Assembly (NCBI GenBank): GCA_028583415.1
Contig: CM053276.1
Location: forward strand, 11,925,774-11,989,773
Origin: Protea cynaroides
Taxonomy: Eukaryota > Streptophyta > Magnoliopsida > Proteales > Proteaceae
Length of the DNA stretch: 64,000 bases
Direction of reading: 5' to 3'
Shown here: piece by piece, positions 1 through 10,902 of the stretch
Numbering within the stretch: position 1 is the first letter of the stretch
How the letters are laid out: each line of letters starts with the position of its first letter
Notes under the pieces: generated by a model
Seen by the model: only the letters and a program-made list of their open reading frames with translations
What the model was told of the DNA's origin: nothing
Database searches by the model: none
Position numbers and translations under genes: made by a program

Positions 1-180
1 GGTACAATGGTAAAAGCAAGGTGCAACCATAGCCTTGTTGACACTCATTGAAGGTTTGAAAGTCCAGAATTGGATTCGAGGGTGTGGCTTTCATCGTTTG
101 GGAAAGGAAAACCATGTAAAAAACAATATGGGCAGAATTGTACTTTTACTATTGCCCAACTCCTGACTATAATTGTATTT

Positions 181-352
181 TGGATAAATTACACAGACAC
201 CTCATCTACTGTAGTGAAAATACACAAAACTATCCTGTTTTTTTCAAAAGTTATATAGAATACCCCTATAATAATGCTATCATACAATCTCACACACACC
301 GTTACTTTCAACTTAACAACAGAAGGTCAATTTTTTAAGACAAAAATACCCT
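181..352 (+). repeat. Orphan left terminal repeat of a MULE
   Basis: This stretch matches the first part of the terminal inverted repeat of the complete MULE at 41529-42930. It begins GGATAAATTACACAGACACC, against GGGTAAATTACACAGACACC in the complete element. The match continues through the run ending AAAATACCCTTA. No inverted partner was found downstream, so it is a solo or decayed end. The 9-bp target duplication cannot be tested with one end missing. Confidence 0.7.
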
Positions 353-425
353 TATTCTAGTTTTTTTTTTCTTTTACCGTTCTTCTGCTTCAACTTCTGA
401 TTCTGTTATGCTCCATATCCTTTTA

Positions 426-429
<4 letters not shown>

Positions 430-465
<36 letters not shown>
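430..465. repeat. (CT)n microsatellite
   Basis: An uninterrupted CT dinucleotide run of about 36 bp. Similar CT/GA runs recur beside many duplicated blocks in this window. Confidence 0.95.
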
Positions 466-468
<3 letters not shown>

Positions 469-1006
469 GAAACCCATTGGTCATGGGAAGAACAACAAAC
501 ATTCCGACGTTAATTTGTAGATTCCATAGCTTCCAAAAAAAGACAAAACCAGAAGAAACAAACCCTCTTCTGGAACCCTCTCTTCTGAAATTTTCTTTGC
601 CGCTTTCTTCTCAATGCTCCAGAGCGCCTACAAGATTTCGTAATCTTAGTCTCTGTTTGGCTTCTTGAAGATGCTTCCAATAGTGTAAGAACAAGAAGAG
701 CCTGTAGTGTTCGTGGGTTTCTTCTCTGCTATCATGTGCATAAAATGACCTAAATGGGAAATTGAATCTCATATAAAAGTGATCAGGATGAGTGTTTAAG
801 GCCTCTGAATTAGCTTCTGGAGGAAACAACAAAGAACATCAGAATCTATTGTGGTGTTGATCCTTCTGATTCGAGTTACACTCATGTAAAGATAGAAAAA
901 TTGGGATTTTTTATAGTTTGAGATGTTGTACGCTTGATTTTAGAGGCTCGATTATGGTTTGAACTTTGGGAGTTGCTGGAAACTGAAACCCCCAAAACAA
1001 TCACTG

Positions 1007-2000
1007 TCAGTACCTCTCTCCAATCATATGGGTGGGTATTAGTAATTTCACATGGGTGGATGTTTTGGTGGGATTTAATGATGAATTGAAGTTGAAATTG
1101 GTTTGGTGGATCTTTAGGAATAAGTTAATATTTGTCTCTTTAAGTTGCGTATAGATTTTGGCAAAAAAAAAAAAAAAAAAAAGGTTTTTTTTTTTTTTTT
1201 TTTTTTTATTTTTAAGTTCGAGTGTGTTTGGATGAGTTATCAATTTTCAATATAAATGTATCATTTTCTTTTGTAACTTTCTGAATATTAACGCGAGAAA
1301 TTTGATGATATTTTTAGATGCCGTAGTGGAAGGTATAGCTCAATTGGTTGGAAGTCATGGGGCAAGCGTGTAATGGCTACAACAGATCCCAATATTAGAG
1401 ATGCCTCAAAGCTTTTGGTTGTCCTTATTTTATATCCCTAATGTTCAAAATTTGTTTAAAAGGTTATTTGATAAGAGGGTTTGTCAATTCGGATGCTTCC
1501 GAGTTATATATTGAGCTTTTTTTTTTCTTTTTTTTTTCGGTTTAAACCATTTAATTTATAAAACGGCCTAGAAATCTGTCCTATTTGATAATGGGATTTT
1601 TTTTGTCGACACTAATCTAGTGTAAAATGCCATTGACAACATGCATTGGTGTTCATTAGATAAGTCAAAACACAACTTTCGTCCAGCCTAAATACCAATA
1701 ATACCTTTTCTATATTTAATTTAAGGTTACCATGATGATGCATAGAAGGGAATCAGAGTCAAATAGGCCTTGACACAAGTCGGTGTCAATTAGAAAGACC
1801 TTTTAATAATAGGATGGTTCAGATTTAGTTCCAATTCCTTAACGGTTTTGGACACTCAAAAGCCTAACTCTAAGGATTTATATAGGATTGAAAAACTTTA
1901 AGTTTTTAACGAAAAGAAAGTTTTATATCAAATATGTACATTTAAGATTTTTATAGAAGGATTAAGAAAGTTTTGTTGGAGTAAGTCTACCATAAATCAA
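1007..2000. repeat. Diverged block repeated at 23110-23984
   Basis: The stretch aligns by eye with 23110-23984 and more weakly with 15160-15620. Shared marks include the ATTAGTAATTTCACATG start, a poly-A/poly-T tract, and GATGCCGTAGTGGAAGGTATAG. A later shared stretch describes TCGAC-CTAATCTAGTGTAAAATGCC. No coding capacity is recognised. It appears to be the upstream part of the unit whose later parts lead to the cytochrome b5 and TIR loci. Confidence 0.7.
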
Positions 2001-2387
2001 AACATGAATCAAAACATGATCAATATTATAATCTGAAATTTTTTGAATCTAATTCACCAAAACCTTCCAATAAAATCAACATCCAAAATAAGTTCATATT
2101 TTTTCTTTTCTTTGTAAGTATGAGTTTAACTCTTTACTAGTTGTAGTCAAAATAACAAGGTACAACAAAATATATTATATAGACTAATCAATAATGATCT
2201 AATAAATAATTAATTATTATTCAATAATTCATTATCAAGTAATAAATGATATACATGCAATAATCATACATGCTTTTAATAGGTTATGTATCAACCTAAC
2301 TATATATTAAAACTGTAATGTACATAAATGAAATATAACTCTATATAACTTTTAGAATAAATCCGAAAAAGATGTAGGGTTGAGTCG

Positions 2388-3058
2388 TGTTGGTACACTC
2401 TCCTTAAGACAGTATTTGCCCTCTATTGGTGTAGTAGGCCTCTTGTAAATCTGTCTCTAAGATAAATCAATCCCTATGTAGGATACCCACCCAGTGTGTA
2501 CACACTATCAAGAATATGCAGACCCAACGGTTAAGATCAACTCCTTTAGAAGAAACAACTAAGCTTGACCCTCCGATTAAACAGAATAGGAAGAGAGAGA
2601 GTTGGAGGGGAAGAGAGAGAGAGAGAGAAATCTTATTGATCTCAAGTGAGTTTGAAGCATGGGGTCGGGCTCTATATATATGACCCATGTACCACTTGGA
2701 AGTGCCCATGGATGGGATGTGACCTTCCAGATGGACCGTCCAGATCGTGCCAGATCATGGATCTTACGATCGACGATCTAGATGGCATCCATTCGGGTGT
2801 GGAGATGCATCTCTACACAAATGCCCCTTCCAAAAGGGTGTCTGTAAAGGGGTGGGTCAAAACCCGACCACACCCACACCCACAGCCCATGCCAGCAGGT
2901 CGCAATCACGGTCGCGGTCAGGTCCGGCGGGTGTATGTGAGTCTCCTTGACCTGAGCTTGGCTTTCTTGCTTGAGCTCAATTAGTAGGCGACAACCCTTA
3001 CAAATAAGGACCTCTCCTTTTTAATCTCTAAGCAATGTGAGACTAACAAAGTCCTACA
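2388..3058 (-). mobile_element. Candidate solo copia-type LTR
   Basis: Read on the minus strand, the segment begins TGTAGGACTTTGTTAGTCTC and ends ACCAACA (TG...CA). It has a TATA-like stretch (TATATATAG near 2673-2683) followed by CAATAAGATTTCTCTC, an arrangement usual in copia LTR R regions. No internal domain adjoins it. A matching 5-bp target duplication was not found at these limits, so the ends are provisional. Confidence 0.45.
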
Positions 3059-3239
3059 CTACTCACACCAACTCAAAATCGAAAATCAAAACTCTTGCCC
3101 AAAATCCAAACCAAAATTTTAGAACCAAATAAAAAATGACAAAATTTTGAATTTGAATTTCTATTGAAACTTTATTTTAAAAAAGAGTTGGTTTTTTACT
3201 TTTATTAACTTTTTCCAATACTAGTTTACTACAATGACT

Positions 3240-4090
3240 TGAATCTAAACATCAACATTTGAAAGACCGAAACCAAATAGCCTTCAACCGCACTTACGTC
3301 ATATAAAATTCGAAATTTCAATTCAACTTCTTTTATAGACATCATTCGGGTCAACATTAAATGGTTTTGGACAATTCCGATTCCAACTGGTTCTTAAATA
3401 GTCTATCAATTCTACAGCCATTGGAAACTTAGTCCTAACACCGTCCCATCCTATTTATTTAATATTTGGTACCAAAAATCATTCCCAAAACCTTTCCATT
3501 TGATCAGTGGACAATTTTGAAGCAAGTTTTAGTAGTTCAGATTTGGGACAAGACCCACTTTAAGACCCAATTTGACACCCTTAACCGAGAAGATTGTATG
3601 AACCATGTTCTTACCTATGCCCACCAATAGGACTAGTTCACAATGAATCATTCAACAGAGGACAAAAATGATTGGGTCTTCTCCTATGCATATTTGAGTC
3701 AAAACGGTTAGCAAAGTTTGTTGCAGGTTCTGCTAAGCGATTCATGGGAATTGTGGGGCCGATTCAACTTGATTTAGATTGGGATACCAAATTTGGAATT
3801 ATTAAACCCTGAATCCTAATGGCGAAATATGCCCATTGGGGGAATGAGTTAGGGTCACGTCCCAAAATTTTAATACATTTTAAAATGGGTTTTTTTCTAT
3901 TAACATTGCCACGCCACTATTCATCAGGTCGGTTCGAAACCCAATCTCTTTCCGACCTAAATGCCCATAATGCCATCGTATTCAACGTGACTTAGTGACC
4001 CAATAACGGTGCGGAAAAAATCAATCTCAATAAGCCATTAACCCTACCGCCATGCCAATAAGACACCCACCTTAATTTCTCGAGTTTGGT
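3240..4090. repeat. Diverged block also at 15770-16100 and 8480-9080
   Basis: The first part resembles 15770-16100 (shared CTTAAATAGTCTATCA and flanks). The later part resembles 8480-8590 (AAAACGRTTAGC..., ending near AAACCCTGA) and 8880-9080 (CAATCTCTTTCCGA). The order is the same as in units 1 and 2, which supports one ancestral unit. No gene is seen. Confidence 0.6.
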
Positions 4091-4120
4091 CTTTTTCGTC
4101 TTCCTAATAGAGAAAAAGAG

Positions 4121-4363
4121 GGATTCGAATCATCTCCTCCCTTTACTTTGGGGAGGAGGGAAACGTTCTCGTTGGATAGCTAACACGTGGTTTTTGGGAA
4201 AATTCGAGCTCCACGTCCGAGCCGACACCCCCTATCGGTTCGGCTTGTCAGCTGGGTGTCGACTAGGACGTGAGACTCGGATTTTACCGAAAATCATGTA
4301 TCGACGATCCGACGTGGACATCTCCCTCCTCCCTGAAGTACAGGGAGAAGACGATTTGAATCT
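4121..4363. mobile_element. Foldback MITE, Mutator-like (copy 1)
   Basis: The ends are inverted: 5' GGATTCGAATCATCTCC, and the reverse complement of the 3' end reads AGATTCAAATCGTCTTC. Flanks are GAAAAAGAG (4112-4120) and GAAAAAAAG (4364-4372), a 9-bp target duplication with one mismatch. No transposase frame is present. It belongs with the other AAATCGTCTCC-ended elements in this window. Confidence 0.65.
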
Positions 4364-4492
4364 GAAAAAAAGAGAGAGGTAAGTTGCTTTGATTTATAAT
4401 CTATTTTTATTTTTTTTGTATAAAATAATTTAAACAGAAAGATGTGGATGAGGGCTCAGCCGGTTATTCTCAGAATCAAATATTGGCATGAC

Positions 4493-4663
4493 GCGTCCAA
4501 ATTGTCTCTTGCGGTCTTGCCGTTTGTCTCCTGCGGTCCTGCCGCCTGCCAAGGGCCTGATTTCAGCCGGCCCACCCCCCAATGTATTGGCAGGTGGCCA
4601 GACTGATCCCAAACCCTTGGATCAGTGGCAGAAACCGTCTGCCGCAGGAGACGATTTGGTTCC
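4493..4663. mobile_element. Foldback MITE, Mutator-like (copy 2)
   Basis: The 5' end is GCGTCCAAATTGTCTC and the reverse complement of the 3' end is GGAACCAAATCGTCTCC. Flanks are TGGCATGAC (4484-4492) and TGGCATAAC (4664-4672), a 9-bp target duplication with one mismatch. The interior is GC-rich, unlike the AT-rich surroundings. It is non-coding. Confidence 0.75.
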
Positions 4664-4760
4664 TGGCATAACACCGCCGCAATAGGCTATTGACGCTGCC
4701 ACCGTGTCAATAAGACACCCACCGTAATCTCTCGCACGAGTTCGATCTTTTTCGTCTTCC

Positions 4761-4763
<3 letters not shown>

Positions 4764-4806
<43 letters not shown>
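4764..4806. repeat. (AG)n microsatellite
   Basis: An uninterrupted AG run lies just after the conserved TTTTTCGTCTTCCTAAGAG stretch. That stretch recurs upstream (near 4090) and downstream (4855, 52600, 52820, 53090). Confidence 0.95.
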
Positions 4807-4809
<3 letters not shown>

Positions 4810-4919
4810 GGTGGACATTGACGCTCCATGTGAAATCTCTCACGCGAGTTTGGTCTTTTTCGTCTTCTTAAGAGAGAGGGAGAGAGTTACAAAGGTGAGA
4901 GCACTGGCCACTGAAACCA

Positions 4920-5057
4920 GCAAAAAAATCGTCTCCCGCGCGCCAGCCCTCCAGCCCGTCATCTGACGGATTGGAATGCATCGGTATGGGTGCCGGTGCA
5001 TTCCAGCCCGTCAGATGATGGGCTGGAAGGCTGGTGCGCGGGAGACGATTTGAGTCC
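4920..5057. mobile_element. Foldback MITE, Mutator-like (copy 3)
   Basis: A 138-bp element starts GCAAAAAAATCGTCTCC and ends GGAGACGATTTGAGTCC. It has long inner inverted arms (CCAGCCCGTCATCTGAC against its reverse complement). It is flanked by perfect 9-bp direct repeats CTGAAACCA at 4911-4919 and 5058-5066. Such duplications are typical of the Mutator superfamily. It is closely similar to copies 4 and 5. Confidence 0.88.
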
Positions 5058-5094
5058 CTGAAACCATAGTACTGTCGCAGAAAAAGAACCTCTG

Positions 5095-5391
5095 CGAAGC
5101 CAGAGGGCAGCCCTTTTGACAGACTGAAGAGCGAATTGGAAATCCTCTAGCTTGACGGCAGTACGACATCTGTAATATCCAGTCGTTCTTCCTCAAGGAG
5201 GGCAGGGGAAGGAAGGCTCACGTGTCGGCCATCTAACTGGGCGTCTCCCCTCCTCCCAAATCTCTGGGATGAGAGGATGTGGATCCAGCGGAAGTATGTC
5301 AATAGTTCAATGTTTTGGTTATGACTTATGAGTGCTTTTCCCCTGTTAAAATTGCATTGCTTGCGGCTGCGGAACGGTCAGTTCTGGCAAG
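5095..5391 (+). other. Upstream region shared with both TIR genes
   Basis: The stretch aligns by eye with 9460-9690 and 18000-18235, the DNA around the first exon of the two TIR genes. Shared marks are AATCCTYYAGCTTGACRG, TTCAATRTTTTGGTT and CTGTTAAAATTG. The ATG used in the TIR copies reads ACG here. The right edge reads GGCAAG then GTAAAT, like a donor site. An in-frame TAA at 5347-5349 argues against a working cytochrome b5 first exon. Confidence 0.6.
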
Positions 5392-5504
5392 GTAAATCTC
5401 TCTGGTTTTGAAGCTTAACCCACATATGTTCATTACATCACTCACCGACACACCATAAGGATCTAAAGATCTGTTTTAATGGTTTCTTCTATCACTTGAT
5501 TTAG

Positions 5505-5979
5505 GTCCATGATGTCAGTAATTTCATTGAAGATCATCCAGGAGGTGAAGAGGCTCTGTATGACGCAGCAGGTAAGTGAAACTTATTTTCTAGGTTAAAA
5601 ATTCCATAATCTCTTACAAGATTCATTATTTATGAAAAGATTGGATTTTACTAAACCCACAAACTTTGGTTTGATTACTACAAATTAGGGCCTGATTTGA
5701 TCTTGTGTTCTTGAAATTCTAGCCAAAGGAGATGCTACAGTTGATTTTGAAGAGGTGGGTCATAGTTCCACAGCCATAGCCATGTTGACTAGCTACCTGA
5801 TCGGTACTCTGGAAGGTGCTGGCGCTGGAAGTTCGAAAACTCTGGAAGGAAATAAGCTAGAGAAAATTGGTAGAGGATCAGGAGATAAGGAGAAGTCTTC
5901 CTCTGCTTTCATGAAACTTATTCCATTCCTCGCCATTATTGTGGCTTTTGCAGCTTGGTTTTATCTCAATAAAGTCTGA
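5505..5979 (+). pseudogene. Cytochrome b5, last two exons only
   Basis: Cytochrome b5 is a heme-binding electron carrier held in the ER or outer mitochondrial membrane by a C-terminal anchor. Exon 5505-5571 encodes VHDVSNFIEDHPGGEEALYDAA, with the first heme-ligand motif HPGG. An intron with GT-AG ends follows (5572-5722). Exon 5723-5979 encodes AKGDATVDFEEVGHSSTA, carrying the second heme ligand in VGHS. It then runs through a polar linker to a hydrophobic tail of about 20 residues ending YLNKV. The exon split matches the usual plant gene, whose first exon ends just before the V-x-D-V motif. That first exon (about 35 residues) was not found. Upstream DNA is TIR-locus-like and closed by a stop. 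The frame itself is undamaged, so either a distant or unusual first exon exists or this is a truncated duplicate. Confidence 0.85.
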
Positions 5980-6125
5980 ATTTAAGATTTTCGTATGTGG
6001 CAGCTAGGCTCTTTCTGGTTTGTTCAACAGTTCCTGGTTTACTATAATTTTTTTTTTTTTTTAAACTGGCGATTAAAATCCTTTTAGTATGTAGCTTAAC
6101 TCTGTTTTGGTTCCCAGTATCAATC

Positions 6126-6263
6126 GCAAAAAAATCGTCTCCTGCGCGTCAGCCCTCCAGCCCGTCATCTGACAGGCTGGAATGCATCGGTATGCGTGCC
6201 AGTGCATTCCAGCCCGTCAGATGATGGGCTGGAAGGCTGGCGCGCGGGAGACGATTTGAGTCC
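6126..6263. mobile_element. Foldback MITE, Mutator-like (copy 4)
   Basis: A 138-bp element with the same ends as the 4920-5057 copy (GCAAAAAAATCGTCTCC ... GGAGACGATTTGAGTCC). It is flanked by perfect 9-bp repeats GTATCAATC at 6117-6125 and 6264-6272. It lies in the 3' flank of the cytochrome b5 remnant. Confidence 0.9.
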
Positions 6264-7104
6264 GTATCAATCGATAGTTGTAGGTTTGATTTTTTTTTTC
6301 TTTAATTATATAAAACATTCTGTTTTGGCCGCAAGTACTCACAGCCATGGCCTGGATTTTTTCGGCCAAAGGGCTATCGCTGTGATTGACTGGAGGGTCG
6401 CAAATATAGGCATCTCTTGAAAGGAGCCAACAAATGAGGGTTTTTTCCCATTCGATAGCTCGTACCGATCTTGTCTAAACTAACCTGAAACTGACGCGGA
6501 CCGAATTGTTGTTGGACATGTTTCGGGTTGAGGCATGGGATATCTTACTAGTCCCGGTCCAATCTGGGCTGGCCCAAAATCGGCCCGAAAAATAGACTGA
6601 TGAGCCCAATCCCGATAATGGCCCGAACCAAATTGATTTAGACCGAATATTAAACCCTAGCTTCACTACTTTAGCCTTTTAAATGGCCGTAACGGATTTC
6701 TTACAGAGTTTTCAACCCGAACCGACCCGAACCAGATCGATAACAACCTGATAAGCTAAGCCCGACAACAACCCAAAACCCAACCGCTCCATTAGTTAAT
6801 GTGCACAGTTCAGCCCACCCAACCTGAACCTCTTAGTGGAAATACTTCGGTCAGGTCCTACAAAGCCTGGCAGGAACATTGCCCCGACCAAAACTGGCCC
6901 AAACCGGTCTACTGACACCCTTACCTCAGACAAAGGGTGATCCACAAAGGACGGGAAACACGGGGAAGAAAGGCTGGCGTGCAAACAATGGGAGAGGGGG
7001 TGTCGAACTAATGACCTTGATGCCACAACCATGTCAGAGACACTTCTCCTGATTTACTTTGTAACCAATGAATATAAAGGAGAAGAATATAAGAAAGTGA
7101 ACCC

Positions 7105-7250
7105 AAGGGATAGCTCCATTGGTACTTGGTAAGAATTAAGATGTCAGGAGTTCAAATCCATTATGTCTATTTGTCTGAATAACTATTAAGATGTCATGAG
7201 ATCAAATCCATTACGTCTATTTGTCTGAATAACCATAAGTATAAGAAATA
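7105..7250 (+). repeat. tRNA-derived SINE-like segment
   Basis: GGGATAGCTCCATTGGTA resembles a pol III A box and GAGTTCAAATCC a B box. A unit of about 55 bp containing the B-box-like word is repeated once inside it. Related copies are at 13066-13205 and 47825-47915. No cloverleaf can be drawn with confidence, so it is not called a tRNA gene. Confidence 0.45.
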
Positions 7251-7850
7251 GGAATTCATCGGGAAACTTCAAGCTTTCAGCACTAGGGAAAACTATAAAG
7301 GAAGTAACGAAGTTAAGGGATGGGGTGGCTCAGCCCATTTGGGGCAGATCTGGGCCTGGGATTTCTAGATCAGGCCCATCGTATGTATGAGGCTCCAGTT
7401 ATTGCCAGCTTTGTCCCGGCTCAATATTAAGTATAACTAAATTAAAAATGCATCCTGTTGTAGTGTTTTACTTACATTGAAAGAAGTGTATTATTTAGAA
7501 AGTAAAAAAAAAAAAAAAAAAAAATTTCAACAACTACTTTTCCATTACCACAAGATTTTTCCATATACTTGTTTGATAAAGAAGAATAACCACCTCATTT
7601 CCATGAAATAAAAAAAAAAAAAAAAAAAAAACAAACGCTATCATGGAGTCATGGGCTCTTCTGTTGGTGCAAGGGCCACACTGGCTGACAGCAATCTTCC
7701 TATAATTGTGGTGTTAAAACATCACTGGACTTACTAGTTTTGGGCTTAAGCCAAATTAGGACCAAAACCATCTGAAGCATACAAAAGAAATTTGAAACAT
7801 TCATCTCTGAGAATGTATCAAGCCTTCAACTAAAAAGCATAACATTGCAA

Positions 7851-8412
7851 TTAAGGGTGTAAATTGATCCAGTTTCAGCTTAATCGGTTTGATCCGGTTT
7901 GGTTTTAGATATAGTAGACATAAACTAGAATCAAATTTATTAATAATAGGTTCAAAAAGGCCAAACTAAAATTGAATACTAATTTATTTGGTCTAATCGA
8001 TTTCTAATCAGTTTTATAATAATGTTGTACAAAACCATTCTCACGATGGTGGAAGTCTTGGAGGAGGGTTTAGAAAAGCATGAGATTATTAGAGGCCAAA
8101 ACAAAGGAGTTCAAGTAAATATTGGATTTAAAATCACCATGGAGCCCGACCCATCATTATGATATTGAAAGACCCACTTTTGGTTAGGACAAGTTCATTT
8201 TCAATTTCAATCCTCAATGGAGGATTTAAGGAAGAATCTCAAAGACACTTTAGAGATTATCTATGTTATTTTATAAACCGATCTTCTATTGGATTGAAAC
8301 CATCAATTTTCGGTTCAAACCAAATCCAAACCGATTATATACGGTTCAATTCGGTTCTTAAATACCAGTTTTGATTCGGTTAGCAATTTTGGTTTAGTAT
8401 TGACACCCTTAA
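7851..8412. mobile_element. MITE with TTAAGGGTGT ends (copy 1)
   Basis: The element starts TTAAGGGTGTAAATTGA and ends TATTGACACCCTTAA, giving terminal inverted repeats around GGGTGT/ACACCC. The interior is AT-rich and full of GGTTTGATCC/GGTTCAATTCGG-like words, with no transposase. Other copies are at 13785-14345 and 21980-22225. A hAT-type origin is a guess from the ends. No target duplication beyond TTAA was established. Confidence 0.55.
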
Positions 8413-8540
8413 CTACGACTACGACCGTTCTAGTGATTGGAAAAAATCAATCAGGAGTTATCACATGCATATCAGAATCAAAACGATTAGCGAAGATTGT
8501 TTCAAGTTGTGCTAAACAATTCTTGGGAATTTTGGGGTTG

Positions 8541-9480
8541 ATTCAACTGGATCCGATCGGGATCCATGTCGGATTCCGTATACTTAAACCCTGATAAGAG
8601 GGATTGGACGAAAAAACATCAGAAAATAAAAAGATAGAGAATGAGGTGATAGTATACGTGCTCCTCCTACTCTGTCTTTGAGGGAACCTTTCCAAGCCTT
8701 TTCCCAAAACCTAATACCCATATATGACGATAGTGGGATTGGGTGAACATAAAATGTGCCTTTTTGTCCTCATTTTAATATTGCACGTTAAATCTCCCAT
8801 AAATATTAATCTTTACGAAATATTTGAAAAAATTAATAAAAAATATAAATAAAATGTATTTAAAAAATGCTGTTGTGTTTGTAAGACCGATCTAGTGTTA
8901 AATTCCACTGATACCGGTGTCCCCCATTCCATCAAATTAATGTTTAACTTCAATCTCTTTCCGATTCAAATGTCAATAATACCCTCCGTATTCAGGTGCC
9001 GACGATGCTGACCAAATAAAGGTGCGTAAAAAATCAGTGTCACTGCCGTACCCAATCGCCAGTGTCAATAAGTTGAAATATTTTATTTTTATTATTTTTT
9101 TTTTTGTAGAAAATAATTTATTGATAAGGACATGAAGGTCTCATAGCCTCGGACGGTGAACCACATGCAATGGAAGCATCAAGATCTGACGGTGGATCTT
9201 CCTTGCGTTGGCTGGATTAGGGCAAGCATAGAAAAATCTTAGGGTGGATATATCTTACTTGTGTTGGCTGGTCAACCACGTCAGCGTCCCTCAAAAACTT
9301 TAGTCTGCCCTTTTGAGCTGGACGTTTCCATCTTAAAAATTAAAAACGGGGGATGACTCTTGAGTGTATATGACATTGAATGATCCAGACTTAAACTTAA
9401 GCAATATGAGATTATTTTCATAACAGACCAATCTATCCATTTTTGCATACTTAAACAGAGAAGTCAGATTGCAGTTCTCT
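8541..9480. repeat. Intergenic block repeated at 16555-18010
   Basis: Non-coding AT-rich DNA. 8969-9240 pairs with 16560-16790 and 9240-9480 with 17740-18010. The stretch 8537-8968 is missing from the second unit. No gene or motif is supported. Confidence 0.65.
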
Positions 9481-9526
9481 TAGCAGTCTCAAAAACCAAT
9501 CAGAAATCCTTCAGCTTGACAGTAGT

Positions 9527-10569
9527 ATGGCATCGACAGAAGAGAACAGTGAAGGTATTTCCATAATTCAATATTTTGGTTTACATATGGTATGTAAGCA
9601 TTGTCTTATGCGTAGGCGCCAATCTGTTTTTAGTTTCTGTTAAAATTGTTTTGCCTGCGACTGCCCAACGGTTAGTTTTGGGTCGGGATTTCATATGAAT
9701 GTTTTGGTTTGAATACCTATCCAGAGAGAGAGAGAGAGAGAGAGAGAGTGTGTGTCTTAATTTATTTATTTATTTATTTATTTTGTTAATGGTGTGACTA
9801 TATATTGCCGTGCTTGCTTCCATCTTTTTCCATGTGCTAATTTGTCCCGGTTATTAACTGACTGTCTCTCTTCAGGTTCAGGAATGAGTTTCAGAAAAAA
9901 TTTGAATGTCAAGGATGATCAAAGGGTTTATCCAAAGAAGAAAAAGAAAAATAAAAAAAAGAATGATCAAAGGGTTTACCAAAAAAAAAAAAAGGGAAAA
10001 AAATGAAAAAGAGGAAAAAAAGGATGATCGATCGACTTTACCAAAATTAAAAAAGAACCACTGTTTACTGTTGTTATTTCTTATTTTCTTTTGTTTTATC
10101 GAATACAAAAGCATAAGTCTCTCCCTTAGTACAACAAGTCGGATGCCGCTCTATGACATTTTCATTAGTTATCATGTGAAGGAAACGAGGTTGAATATTG
10201 CTACATTGCTTTACGATCGTTTTGTCGATCTAAAACTCCATCCCTTCTTGGACTATAAGATCATAAATCCTGGCAACAACCTCCAAGAGAACATCGAATA
10301 TGCTATACAAGACTGTAAGGTTGGAGTGGTCATCTTCTCTCCAGATTATTGCAATTCTCGTTACTGTCTCTTTGAGTTGGCTCTCCTGATTGAATTGAAG
10401 AAGAAGGTTATTCCCATCTTTTATAATGTCAACCCCTATGATCTTGTGCTTCTAGATGATCACAACAATTTTACAACCAGCCAGTTGCATCGATTTAAAT
10501 CGGCCCTTCAACAGGCCAAAGGCAAGATGGGCTTTGTGTTTGATCCAAGCAATGGGTAAAGACTCCATG

Positions 10570-10606
<37 letters not shown>

Positions 10607-10902
10607 CTTACCATTTTTATGCTTTTTCATTTTCACCTCTTCAATTCTCTTGTCAGGAGCCCTATGATCAATCACCATTTTAGTAAATTTAGCCATTGGA
10701 TGATTCAAATTTTCAAGTTCTTCACAATTATTTTTTTCAAGTTTTATAGATATGGTTTCCTTTGATTTTGAATCATTTTGACTAATGGTTTTCCAATGGC
10801 TCTTGCAGGGATTGGTCGGATCTATTAAAACAAGTTTCTGACAGCGTGGTGAAAATCCTGATGGATCTGAAGGCTGATGGATTTAGGGGCAGAAGAAAAT
10901 AA
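9527..10902 (+). CDS. TIR-only (TX-type) protein, copy A; frame broken in the N-terminal exon
   Basis: Plant TIR domains act as NAD+-cleaving or signalling enzymes in immunity. The proposed exons are 9527-9554 (MASTEENSE), 9876-10555 and 10809-10902. The second and third join in phase to give NGDWSDLLKQVSDSVV and end FRGRRK. The TIR domain starts near 10142 (MPLYDIFISYHVKETR). It has PFLDY, CKVGVVIFSPDYCNSRYCLFELALL and KKVIPIFYNV blocks, and the Glu of CLFEL is at the expected catalytic position. No NB-ARC or LRR follows, so it is TIR-only. Upstream is a Lys-rich stretch, then a hydrophobic stretch (CLLLLFLIFFCFI). A run of 13 A before GGG (12 nt, AAAAAGAAAAAA, in copy B) shifts the frame. 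A start at MPLYDIF would avoid this. Copy B is about 8.5 kb away. Confidence 0.8.
10570..10604. repeat. (CT)n run 15 nt inside the TIR intron (copy A)
   Basis: A pure CT run starts 15 bases after the intron donor at 10556. The same run occurs in copy B (19259-19289), so it predates or was carried by the duplication. It leaves GTAAAGACTCCATG as the donor context. Confidence 0.9.

Larger units (their letters stand above)
1..1000. other. Non-coding flank with pyrimidine-rich DNA
   Basis: No convincing gene is seen. The stretch holds a partial MULE terminal repeat (181-352), a CT microsatellite (430-465) and AT-rich DNA. Short open frames here have no recognisable motif and no family resemblance, so they are left out. 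Confidence 0.6.
6041..8540. repeat. Duplicated block, copy 1 (pairs with 12005-14345)
   Basis: The run begins ATAATTTTTT in the DNA just after the cytochrome b5 stop and is nearly collinear with 12005-14345. It includes a MITE, a stretch rich in GGCCCGAACC-type words, a tRNA-like segment and a hAT-like MITE. The tail (8440-8540) pairs with 16455-16560. A third, more diverged copy of part of it is at 46959-48140. No gene is recognised inside. Confidence 0.85.

Noticed and set aside
1331..1420. tRNA-like AGGTATAGCTCAATTGG
   Set aside because: Only an A-box-like word; no B box or stems, and the copy at 23427 is interrupted.
5347..5391. A first exon of cytochrome b5 ending GGCAAG with a donor-like GTAAAT
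   Set aside because: The phase fits exon 2, but an in-frame TAA at 5347-5349 leaves about 14 codons and the residues do not resemble the conserved DCWLVI stretch. The same DNA is non-coding intron in the TIR copies.
6475..7032. Minus-strand frames in the 6041 block (and 12439-12996, 47480-47755)
   Set aside because: Repeated with the block, low-complexity GGCCCGAA words, not conserved in the diverged third copy.
7107..7170. A tRNA gene
   Set aside because: A- and B-box-like words are present, but no acceptor stem or anticodon arm pairs, and the segment recurs in each block copy. A SINE-like origin is more likely.
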